Source of the DNA: Candidatus Cloacimonadota bacterium
GTDB taxonomy: Bacteria; Cloacimonadota; Cloacimonadia; Cloacimonadales; Cloacimonadaceae
Length of the DNA stretch: 11,059 nucleotides
Assembly (NCBI GenBank): GCA_023230025.1
Contig: JALNYD010000072.1
Location: forward strand, 1 to 11,059
Direction of reading: 5' to 3'
This document shows, piece by piece, positions 1 to 7,653 of the stretch (position 1 is its first letter; each line of letters opens with the position of its first letter). Position numbers and translations under genes: made by a program. The notes below the pieces were generated by a model. It saw nothing but the letters and a program-made list of their open reading frames with translations. It did not search any database and was not told where the DNA came from.

Positions 1-3000
1 CCCAGAATGTTAAAGACTTCAATCTTCACATGAGCAGATTCTTTGAGAGCGAAGCGCACTGTTGTATTGGGATTGAAGGGATTGGGGTAGTTGCCTTGCA
101 AAGCGGTTACTGCGGGGCTGTGATTGTCCTGGTTACTTACAGGAGTAGCACTACCCATGAGAGGTATGTTTACACTGGAAGCATTGGGATCATCCGAAAC
201 AACGATCAGATAGCCGGCAAACACACCCTCTTCGGTGGGTCTGAAGGCTATGTTCAGATCCATGCTTTCTCCTGCTGGCAACACGTAGTTCATGAAGCGC
301 AAGGGTGGATCAGATTCTTCATCCAGAGAGTAGGGCGAAGGAATCTGCAGTGTCCCAATCATGTTTGCATCTCCTGTATTGGAGAAGCTGAAGGGGAGGA
401 TTACTTCACCACCAATGTCCGAATTGCCAAAATCAAGGTTTGTTTGAACAATAGTCAGAATTGGACTACCTGTATTGATATCATCGGCTGGGAATACAAC
501 TTCATCAACCCAGACGCAATCGGAACCAGCAGATGTGGAGCTATCTTTCATATACTCCCAACGGTAGGTATTGGTACCGGCTGCGACCATGTAGCTGACC
601 TGAGTCCAGATCTCATCAATACCGCTCCAGCTTCCTTTGAGTTGATTATTGATGTAGAACTTCATGAAATCGCGGTTGGCTTCGCTGGACATCTTTTTCC
701 AGAAGGAGACTATGCCATCAGCAGGATTGGTCATGGTTATGCTAAGGCCGGTAGCTTGATTGTGGCCGATGGCTGCGCTTTGTGCCGCAAAATTGCCCTC
801 ATAACCCCCAGGAGTGGTAATCCAATCGCCACCAGTGAAGTTCCATGGGAAGTTACCAAAACCGCTTTCAAAGTTCTCCAGCAGGATGCCCACCACAACG
901 TTATATATATTGGTCACAGTGTATTCACCCATGCTGGCAATTGCCATGATCTGGATTGTTGTGCCAGGAGTTACCAGTGAAGACAGAGTAACTTCATTTG
1001 CCATTGAGTACGAACCATTGATCATTAGTGGATCAAAGTCGTTGGTTATGGGGTTCAGGAGATGATCTCCACCATTGATGATCAGCGTAGTAGTTATCTC
1101 TGGAGTTTCGGCATGACCGACATTCGTGAAGGGGATATTGATGAGGAAGGTTTCCCCAGGATCAATCCGGCCATTGTTATCTCCCATGCTGTCTTCAACC
1201 TGGAAGTAACCCCAATCCAAAGCTGGAGCATTGATGGTAATGCTTTGATCAGAAGTGAACTCCTCACCATCGGCGATACTTACAACCACTGTGTAGTTTG
1301 CGACATATTGATCAGGAGCATTGCTGGCAATCTGCATAGTGACACCAGTTGTGGTGCTGCTCGTGGTATTGGCGGCTATGGCGTCGATCAATTCTGGCTC
1401 TCCGGTAAAGCTGAGGTAAGGATCGGTGGTCTGGATATAAACGCTGACTTCTTGAGCAGGATCATTGCCAACGTTCTCCATATCAACCTGAACGGTTACC
1501 AATTCTCCATAGTTAGCAGGGATTCCATTATTTACAGTTACTCCAGTTACGATCAGGTATGGACCTTCCGCCGGGAGAACTTCCACAGTTCCCAGATGGG
1601 TGATCTTGTTGTGAGCAGTAATCGTGAGAGTAAGATTCATGGGCTGGTCTGGAAGAATATCAAGAGTGATCAGTGCAGTTCCTGCGGCATCAGCGATTGC
1701 CTTGCCATAGATCTGACCATCAGCAGAAAGAGTAAGCCGGGCATTGGCTTCGGTTTGCACCAGAAGACTGCTCATCCCAATCAAAAGGACGGGGTTGTAT
1801 TCAGCAGTCATAACAGTGGGAGTTGCGCTGCGCATCATCAAAGAAGCATCACCAAAGATCGTCCAGCATTTATACTCGCTGGCGCCGCTGGTGCCATATA
1901 CTTCGATCATCTTGGATGCACCATTGAAGTACAGACCACCAACAGTTGTTTTTGCTTCGGCTATCAGCAGATCTGTGATCTCATCCTGTGCTCGCATGGG
2001 GGGATTCCAGCCCTGGTTGATGGTAGAGGCATACATAGTTGTAGCACCAGTGGGGTTGCCATTATTGGTGGCTCTTACCCAGGCTTCTGCAAAACAGGTC
2101 TGGGATACAAAGTTACCATTAACACATGCTACAGATACGATTACCGGTAACATAAAGTCATTGGTGAGTGCATTCACATTGTTGATATTGAATCCAGTAG
2201 TAACCCAGGAACTATCAGAGCCGTGACCCACATAATTGATAAATCCGCGTCCGTTATTAACGTTGTTTCCCACTTGAGTAGCGGTGGCACCCTGGGTTTG
2301 ATACATTTGGTCAACGGTGGTGTAGCCAAAACCTAACAGGTCAGTTCGGATCAGCTCCATATGCTGTTGATCGCTCTCGCCATTGTCTCCTTGTGAGCCG
2401 CCCCCTTCATTGGAGGCAATTCCCATGGCGCGGGAAAGCCAATCATCATCGGCCTGCAGATCGCGTTCATAATAAATACTGCGCTGAACCTGGGTTTCTA
2501 ATTCAGCCACGGTTTGTGCAGAGAATCTTCCGACAAAGATATCGGGATAGCTGTCAGCACCAGCCAATAAGCCATAGGAAGGATCGCTTCCGCCTCCACC
2601 ACTTGATAATGATGGAACCTGGGGTGCATCGCCAATGAGCTGAACAAACTTGAGACCATTGTTCTGATCATATTGGTTTTGGATATAGGTTTTGATACTG
2701 TTGGCAGAGGGACCGGCAACGGTAACATCCACCACATCCACGGTGTAACCCATCTGACGCTTCCAATCAACCCAGGGGATGATCGCTGTGTCAAACATGG
2801 AGTTCTTGATCACCAGGATGCGTCCATCTTCTTCCAACACCGGGTATTTGGCTTCTGCAAAGTTCAAAAACAGGTTCTGATATATGCCCCTGAATTCAGA
2901 AGCAAAACTCTGTTTCTGGGTGCGCATAGCATTGGTCAAGTCTGTCCCATTGGATACCACATCCACCACAAGTTTAGTATATACACGGGTGATGTTTTGG

Positions 3001-3515
3001 GCAGGATAATACACAAAGGGTTGAAACCGAACAGTGATGCCGCGGTAGTCCCGGATAATAAAGGGTTCGCTGAGGTTGGCAGCACTTGACGGATAAGACT
3101 CGGAAGAGTTATAAAAGGATCCAAAGCTATAGGGCACAGAATCCGGATCAATATCACGGGTTAGATTCCCCTTTGAGGGAGCTATGGGCATTTCCAACTC
3201 TATATATTCACTATGTACTACACTTAGATCCATCTTTGATGAAGCGGGGATAATGATGCTTCCTGCAAGTACAGGTACTTGAGGGAATCCAGCTTCCAGG
3301 GTTACTCCCGATTTATCCAGATGGGGTAGATACCAGCTCTGATTATTGATCAGAACTTCCTGGCGTTCAAAGGAACCCAGGGTCAGCTCCAATCTGGATG
3401 AGTTGCTATCGCTACTAATTAAGCGAATCTGATTTTGGTAATCACCTACAATCACTTGCTCGGCCCAGAGGCTGAGGGAAAATAGCAGGCATAACGATAT
3501 AATGAGTTTCTTCAT
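1..3515 (-). CDS. Arg-gingipain-like secreted cysteine peptidase (family C25), 3' end beyond window
   Basis: This is predicted to be an exported endopeptidase cleaving after Arg. The reading frame stays open from ATG 3515 to the left edge (1171 codons), so the C-terminus is missing. GGAGGA lies 6 bases before the ATG. Domains: signal peptide 1-18 (ends LWA), C25 propeptide about 20-225, catalytic domain about 232-565, Ig-like domain 570-648, two CARDB-like domains 652-877, jelly-roll adhesin-like module 879-1010, ASH-like domain 1018-1124, and the start of a PNPFNP domain (1144-1149). By comparison with RgpB recalled from memory, catalytic His is H431 (NYVGHGSDSSW), Cys is C464 (SVACVNGNF), the Arg-selecting Asp is D382 (DNGESDQQH), E370 matches E152, and the S1 Trp is W503 (STINQGWNPPM). 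RgpB T209 is Val here. The His-to-Cys spacing of 33 is identical. It could be a cargo protein of type IX secretion. PorU is less likely, because PorU has no sorting domain. The family is certain; the specificity is inferred. Confidence 0.93.
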   Translation of the reverse strand, partial: MKKLIISLCLLFSLSLWAEQVIVGDYQNQIRLISSDSNSSRLELTLGSFERQEVLINNQSWYLPHLDKSGVTLEAGFPQVPVLAGSIIIPASSKMDLSVVHSEYIELEMPIAPSKGNLTRDIDPDSVPYSFGSFYNSSESYPSSAANLSEPFIIRDYRGITVRFQPFVYYPAQNITRVYTKLVVDVVSNGTDLTNAMRTQKQSFASEFRGIYQNLFLNFAEAKYPVLEEDGRILVIKNSMFDTAIIPWVDWKRQMGYTVDVVDVTVAGPSANSIKTYIQNQYDQNNGLKFVQLIGDAPQVPSLSSGGGGSDPSYGLLAGADSYPDIFVGRFSAQTVAELETQVQRSIYYERDLQADDDWLSRAMGIASNEGGGSQGDNGESDQQHMELIRTDLLGFGYTTVDQMYQTQGATATQVGNNVNNGRGFINYVGHGSDSSWVTTGFNINNVNALTNDFMLPVIVSVACVNGNFVSQTCFAEAWVRATNNGNPTGATTMYASTINQGWNPPMRAQDEITDLLIAEAKTTVGGLYFNGASKMIEVYGTSGASEYKCWTIFGDASLMMRSATPTVMTAEYNPVLLIGMSSLLVQTEANARLTLSADGQIYGKAIADAAGTALITLDILPDQPMNLTLTITAHNKITHLGTVEVLPAEGPYLIVTGVTVNNGIPANYGELVTVQVDMENVGNDPAQEVSVYIQTTDPYLSFTGEPELIDAIAANTTSSTTTGVTMQIASNAPDQYVANYTVVVSIADGEEFTSDQSITINAPALDWGYFQVEDSMGDNNGRIDPGETFLINIPFTNVGHAETPEITTTLIINGGDHLLNPITNDFDPLMINGSYSMANEVTLSSLVTPGTTIQIMAIASMGEYTVTNIYNVVVGILLENFESGFGNFPWNFTGGDWITTPGGYEGNFAAQSAAIGHNQATGLSITMTNPADGIVSFWKKMSSEANRDFMKFYINNQLKGSWSGIDEIWTQVSYMVAAGTNTYRWEYMKDSSTSAGSDCVWVDEVVFPADDINTGSPILTIVQTNLDFGNSDIGGEVILPFSFSNTGDANMIGTLQIPSPYSLDEESDPPLRFMNYVLPAGESMDLNIAFRPTEEGVFAGYLIVVSDDPNASSVNIPLMGSATPVSNQDNHSPAVTALQGNYPNPFNPNTTVRFALKESAHVKIEVFNIL

Positions 3516-3521
3516 TATATA

Positions 3522-3527
3522 TCCTCC
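3522..3527 (-). promoter_or_regulatory. Ribosome binding site of the Arg-gingipain-like gene
   Basis: GGAGGA on the minus strand, 6 bases before ATG 3515. It fixes that start, and the signal peptide follows directly (MKKLIISLCLLFSLSLWA). Confidence 0.8.
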
Positions 3528-3584
3528 ATTGTATCTCATATTCTTTTTAACTTTGATGATTCAAACATCACACCAAACACACAC

Positions 3585-3602
3585 ATTATATATTAAGCAA
3601 GA
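3585..3602 (-). promoter_or_regulatory. Shared upstream element / probable promoter of the Arg-gingipain-like gene
   Basis: The minus strand reads TCTTGCTTAATATATAAT. It starts 87 bases before the ATG and contains a TATAAT (3585-3590) suited to a -10 box. The first 16 bases occur again upstream of the Lys-gingipain-like gene (7478-7493) at nearly the same distance from the start. No good -35 box lies 16-18 bases before the TATAAT; that stretch falls in the terminator stem. It may therefore be an activator-dependent promoter, or partly the T-rich tail of the terminator. Confidence 0.45.
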
Positions 3603-3626
3603 AGTACCCCCTGCTGGAGGGGGTAC
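3595..3626 (-). terminator. Rho-independent terminator after the Lys-gingipain-like gene
   Basis: A perfect 8-bp stem, GTACCCCC (3604-3611) with GGGGGTAC (3619-3626), has a 7-base loop and lies 8 bases after the stop codon. On the minus strand it is followed by the moderately T-rich TTCTTGCTT. It separates the two peptidase transcripts, so the left gene probably needs its own promoter. Confidence 0.75.
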
Positions 3627-3634
3627 CAGATTGT

Positions 3635-6600
3635 TTATTTCATAAGCATCATCTTGTTGGTTGCAGTGAAGTTGCTGCTTTCCATACGATAGAGGTAAAT
3701 CCCGCTGGCAACGCTGGATCCACGGTCATCGCGTCCATCCCAGACGATCTGATGATTGCCAGAACTGAGCTCGGTATCCACCAGATTCTTCACCAATTGT
3801 CCCTTAAGGTTATAAACCATGACCTTGACCGCTCCTGCTTCTTTCATGCTAAAGCGGATAGTGGTTGTGGGATTGAAGGGATTGGGGAAGTTTCCTTTGA
3901 GAGCAGTAACCAGCGGATTCAGATTGTCATCATTTGCAACTGCAGGTGTAACCGTGATCGGAATACTGAGGGTAGGGAGATCAGGATCATTGGATGTGAT
4001 ATTGATCTCAGATTCGATAGCAGGAACCGGATCACCGGCGTTGAAAGTGATGGTGAATATCTTGCTGCTATTGGGTTCCACAGTGTAGTAGTAATCATCA
4101 GGTAAATCCTGCCCCATGCTACTGAGTACAAACTCCTCAGGCAGGGATAGCAAGCCATTCAGTTCTTCAGTTCCCAGATTCCGCAACACCAGATTCTGAG
4201 AAACCGTTGTATTGACATGGACTTCTTCAAAGTCGATGGATGAGGTTGTGGTATAGAACATAGGGATGTCACCACTCCCGGAAAGCGGGAAGATGATGTC
4301 ATCTATCCATGCGGCGTCAGAACCAGAATCTTGACTAACATCTTTGAGATATGTCCATTTAAAGGTTCTGGAACCAGCACTCACCGGGTAGCTGTATTGG
4401 GACCAGGGACGGTTTCCGCTCCATGAGCCAATTTCAGCATCATCAATGTAGAACTTCAGGAAGTCATAGTTGTTCTCAGAGGATACCTTGGCATGGAACT
4501 TGATTTCAGAATCCATACCTACTTCCAGGGTAATTTCCAGGGTTGTGCTGCCATTATCGTTGATGTCTCCACTACGCACAGAGTAGCTGCCGCTTTGGTG
4601 ATCAGTATTGGTAACAAACCAGGGAATGGTGCTGTTATTTTGCCAGGGGAAGGTACTCAAATCGCCAGCTTCAAATCCTTCAACCACTGCTCCAATGGGA
4701 ATCAATACACTGTGATTGATCATCTGAACACCCATATCCAGAGCAACGCCCAGGGGGATCACTGTGCCATCTACAACATTGCTGGCTATTTGCAGATCAA
4801 AGGAAAGGGGAAGATTGCTACCAGTGCTCAATCCAGGAATCATGAAGCTATTGATGGGTAATATAGCCTGATCGCTGTTTAGAATCAAGTCCAAGCTTCC
4901 GCTTTCAACTGCCATATGACCGATATTCTGGATATTGATAGTGATGTTTATTGTTTCTCCAGCCTCAAAAGCTCCATTGTTGTTGGGATCAAAGAAGGAA
5001 GTCGATGCAATAATGATATCAGGTGCATTGATGGTTAGACTGCGGGTTGAACTCCATTGCTCGCTACCATTGCTTACAGTAAAAGTGAATTGGGCAACGT
5101 GCTGATCCGGAGTGCCCTGATCGATGTTCATAACGAATATACCATTGACGGTCGTCTGCCCTTCAGAGGGGATGTTATCGATAGTAACTTCATCAGTATC
5201 GAAATACACCCAGGGGCTATCGGTATCAACTGTAACGCTTAGGTTCTGGGCTTCCAGGACTCCCACATTGCTAAAAGTAAGATTGATCGGGAAGCTTTCA
5301 CCTGCTTCCGCTACACCGTTGTCATCGCCTAAAACGATCTGTCCCACGGTCACATAAGGTCCAGAATTGGGGATTACGGATACAGTGGTAACCAGAGGCT
5401 TGCGACGAGAACGGGTAACAACCAGATCTGCAGCACCAGGCTCGGTGAAGGGTGTAAACTCAAGTGTCAGGTTTCCATCCGCATCAGCTAAGCCGGAACC
5501 ATGCAGCACATTGTTCATGGAAAGAGCAACATAGCTATAAGGATCAGTTGTGATTTCCAAACTGCTCAAGCCCAAAAACAGAGTCTCTGGAACTTGTGTG
5601 GAGTTTTGAGCGGGGATACCAATGTATGGCATCAGCGAAGGATCTCCCATGACGGAATAGATCTCCCAATAGTAGTTAATCCGAGTGCTATTGCCTTGCA
5701 CAACAGCCAGGTTTCCCATCACCGTCATTGCGCCAGCGGAATAAGCCCAATCTGAAAAAGCTTCGTTGTTATCATGGAAAACTGCGTCATAAACTCCAAG
5801 AGCATTGGCGTTGTAGGCAGGAGCATTTCCGGTTGCATTGCCTTTTGCACCAACTCCCCACCAGTAGTCTTCGTTCCAATATGTGCTATTGGTACCACCG
5901 ATGTAGATTACTCCTCCCTTGTTCTCCGCTCTTAACCAGCCTTCGGCGAAGCATATCCCGACATCAAACTTGCTGGTAAGACAGCAATTGCCAACCACAA
6001 ATGAGTATTTGTTCTGATTTTGTAAAGCATTGATATGGGGAATGGTGAAGCTCGGATCGCTCCAATTCGTTTCGCCACCATGAGCTGTATAATTCACATA
6101 ACCAGCTCCAGCAGATACATCAGCTCTGATGTTGGCAGCATTGCTGCCTGAGTTGGGATACAAATAGGCATGAGTATTTATTCCATGAGCGGCGTTGAAG
6201 TAGTTCTGAGTAGCATAATTAATTTGGCCGTTGCCATGAGTTTGGGCATAGTAGCTATCCATGCCTGCAATGAGTACCGCTTCCTGAAGATAGCTGTCAT
6301 CTGGCATGGAGTATTGCTCGTGCTGCAAAGTCTTATTGACCTGATTGGTAACTTCAGCAGGAGTGGTTGCAGAAAAACGGCCAAAATACATCTCTGGCAT
6401 ATAGTCAGTGCCTTCCAGGCGCACATAATTCAGATCAGTGGGATGACTTCCGGTGCTTCCACTATTCGCAGCTACCTGGGCTACATCGCCGACGATTAAC
6501 AGATAGCTGGGAGCTGGATTCTGAGGTGTAGCACTGTTCCACAGGTTTTGCATGAAGCTTTTGATCGAACTGGTGCTGTTGCCAATGCTTTCAATGGTTG

Positions 6601-7411
6601 TTACGTTTACATTGTAACCTTCCCGGGTTTTCCAATCGATGAAAGGCTGCAGGGCAGGAATGAAGCTCTGGGGAGTGATAATTACATAACCAATGGGATA
6701 AGTTAGTAAAGTGGTACGAGTGGCGGGGTAATTCCAGATGCTGCTTGACAGGGCAGATTCAAAGACGACGGAACGAGTTCTTGCCTTCAGGGTAGCGCTG
6801 GAAACATGATCGGCATTTACGAAGCGGATATCAACCTGAGTGGAGACAACTATATCCAGGCTTTTTGTGGCGGGATTGTAGTTCACCGGTACGAAGTCCA
6901 GAGCAAAGAGACGCTCACCGCGCATCATACCCAATTCGGAGATTTGGATCATGTTCTCGGTTGTAGATCTGGATCCATTATAAAAATCACGATTGACATT
7001 AAACTTGAGTTGATTGGGATCTTCACATTTGGCCACGGGCTCTTGATAGGGCAGAATCGGGTAATATACGCCCTGCTCTTCAAGAGAAATCTGACGGCGG
7101 ATGGTATTGGTAAGCTGGTACTCCACCGAAGCTCCCAGTGGAACTGAGATAATCTTGCGCATCAGGGGGAGGGCTGGATTTCCAACTGTGTTTGTAGTTG
7201 TATAGTTTTCAGCGCCAAGCATTGTCCAGACGCCTTCTTTGGTATTGATTTCATTATGCTGGATTCTATCCAGAGCAAACCTCACACTAAGACCTTCCGA
7301 GCTGCTGCTGAGTATTCTGACCTCAGAAGCCTGCTGTTGCAAAGTGATTGTCCCGGCTGATACGCTGAGTATCATTGCCATGAACATCAGTAAGAGTAGG
7401 TGTTTCTTCAT
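3635..7411 (-). CDS. Lys-gingipain-like secreted cysteine peptidase (family C25)
   Basis: This is predicted to be an exported endopeptidase with Lys preference. The start chosen is ATG 7411, with AGGAG 5 bases before it and a signal peptide right after (1-19, ends SVSA). The frame opens 10 codons earlier at a TTG with no support. Length is 1258 residues. Domains: C25 propeptide about 20-235, catalytic domain about 240-597, Ig-like 600-680, two CARDB-like domains 685-907, jelly-roll adhesin-like module 910-1042, ASH-like domain 1049-1156, and a PNPFNP (1176-1181) FlgD-Ig/type IX-sorting-like domain ending in KMMLMK. Catalytic His is H444 (NYTAHGGETNW), Cys is C477 (VVGNCCLTSKF), and D385 (AGMDSYY) may complete a triad. 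D515 in YWNEDYWW aligns with Kgp D516, which sets Lys specificity. The RgpB-type Asp is absent (NGQINYA). Asp-rich loops resembling calcium sites lie at 695-705 and 808-819. The family is sure; specificity and secretion route are inferred. Confidence 0.95.
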   Translation of the reverse strand: MKKHLLLLMFMAMILSVSAGTITLQQQASEVRILSSSSEGLSVRFALDRIQHNEINTKEGVWTMLGAENYTTTNTVGNPALPLMRKIISVPLGASVEYQLTNTIRRQISLEEQGVYYPILPYQEPVAKCEDPNQLKFNVNRDFYNGSRSTTENMIQISELGMMRGERLFALDFVPVNYNPATKSLDIVVSTQVDIRFVNADHVSSATLKARTRSVVFESALSSSIWNYPATRTTLLTYPIGYVIITPQSFIPALQPFIDWKTREGYNVNVTTIESIGNSTSSIKSFMQNLWNSATPQNPAPSYLLIVGDVAQVAANSGSTGSHPTDLNYVRLEGTDYMPEMYFGRFSATTPAEVTNQVNKTLQHEQYSMPDDSYLQEAVLIAGMDSYYAQTHGNGQINYATQNYFNAAHGINTHAYLYPNSGSNAANIRADVSAGAGYVNYTAHGGETNWSDPSFTIPHINALQNQNKYSFVVGNCCLTSKFDVGICFAEGWLRAENKGGVIYIGGTNSTYWNEDYWWGVGAKGNATGNAPAYNANALGVYDAVFHDNNEAFSDWAYSAGAMTVMGNLAVVQGNSTRINYYWEIYSVMGDPSLMPYIGIPAQNSTQVPETLFLGLSSLEITTDPYSYVALSMNNVLHGSGLADADGNLTLEFTPFTEPGAADLVVTRSRRKPLVTTVSVIPNSGPYVTVGQIVLGDDNGVAEAGESFPINLTFSNVGVLEAQNLSVTVDTDSPWVYFDTDEVTIDNIPSEGQTTVNGIFVMNIDQGTPDQHVAQFTFTVSNGSEQWSSTRSLTINAPDIIIASTSFFDPNNNGAFEAGETINITINIQNIGHMAVESGSLDLILNSDQAILPINSFMIPGLSTGSNLPLSFDLQIASNVVDGTVIPLGVALDMGVQMINHSVLIPIGAVVEGFEAGDLSTFPWQNNSTIPWFVTNTDHQSGSYSVRSGDINDNGSTTLEITLEVGMDSEIKFHAKVSSENNYDFLKFYIDDAEIGSWSGNRPWSQYSYPVSAGSRTFKWTYLKDVSQDSGSDAAWIDDIIFPLSGSGDIPMFYTTTSSIDFEEVHVNTTVSQNLVLRNLGTEELNGLLSLPEEFVLSSMGQDLPDDYYYTVEPNSSKIFTITFNAGDPVPAIESEINITSNDPDLPTLSIPITVTPAVANDDNLNPLVTALKGNFPNPFNPTTTIRFSMKEAGAVKVMVYNLKGQLVKNLVDTELSSGNHQIVWDGRDDRGSSVASGIYLYRMESSNFTATNKMMLMK

Positions 7412-7416
7412 GATAT

Positions 7417-7421
7417 CTCCT
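7417..7421 (-). promoter_or_regulatory. Ribosome binding site of the Lys-gingipain-like gene
   Basis: AGGAG on the minus strand, 5 bases before ATG 7411. It favours this start over the upstream TTG at 7441, which would put ten extra residues ahead of the signal peptide. Confidence 0.75.
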
Positions 7422-7473
7422 ATATTATTGAACATAAACAATTTCAGGGTGCAGAACGCGCACGTTCCAGTAC

Positions 7474-7503
7474 CTTATATATATTAAGCAAGATTAGTGC
7501 CAA
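7474..7503 (-). promoter_or_regulatory. Probable promoter of the Lys-gingipain-like gene, with shared element
   Basis: On the minus strand TTGGCA (7498-7503) is followed after 17 bases by ATATAA, or after 18 bases by TATAAG. This gives a 5' leader of about 60 bases. The spacer holds TCTTGCTTAATATATA (7478-7493), identical to the element before the Arg-gingipain-like gene. The element starts at 7493, 82 bases before the ATG. Confidence 0.5.
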
Positions 7504-7509
7504 GACTAT

Positions 7510-7565
7510 AAAAAAATCGAGGCTTCATGCTTTCTATTCACGTTATAACCAGATTCAGGCCTCAA
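7510..7565 (-). terminator. Possible terminator after the histidine kinase gene
   Basis: On the minus strand TTGAGGC (7559-7565) can pair with GCCTCGA (7517-7523), with one G-T pair, and is followed by a run of seven T (7510-7516). The enclosed loop of 35 bases is long, so the hairpin is weaker than usual; the T run is the best part of the evidence. The rest of the gap between the kinase stop and the peptidase promoter (about 7566-7653) shows nothing else convincing. Confidence 0.5.
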
Positions 7566-7653
7566 GGAAAGACAGGTTAGCTGATTCATGAATGGTGTTT
7601 CCAGATAATCTGCATCCAGCATTTCATTCTTCACTGATCTGATAAACTCTGGT

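Noticed and set aside
30..2150. Long plus-strand open frames (30-980 and 1062-2150, up to 362 codons).
   Set aside because: They are antisense to the Arg-gingipain-like gene, whose frame is open for 1171 codons with clear C25 motifs, signal peptide and ribosome binding site. The plus-strand translations are rich in His, Cys and Ile and resemble no family.
3554..3570. Small inverted repeat TGATG/CATCA before the Arg-gingipain-like gene.
   Set aside because: A five-base stem with an AT-rich loop is expected by chance; no second copy lies before the other peptidase gene.
3635..7411. The right gingipain-like protein as PorU, the type IX sortase.
   Set aside because: PorU lacks the C-terminal sorting-type domain and long stalk seen here. 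The catalytic region looks closest to Kgp.
7506..7634. Minus-strand open frame of 43 codons (GTG 7634) between the kinase and the Lys-gingipain-like gene.
   Set aside because: It has no Shine-Dalgarno sequence and no recognisable motif, and it runs through the presumed terminator and its T run.
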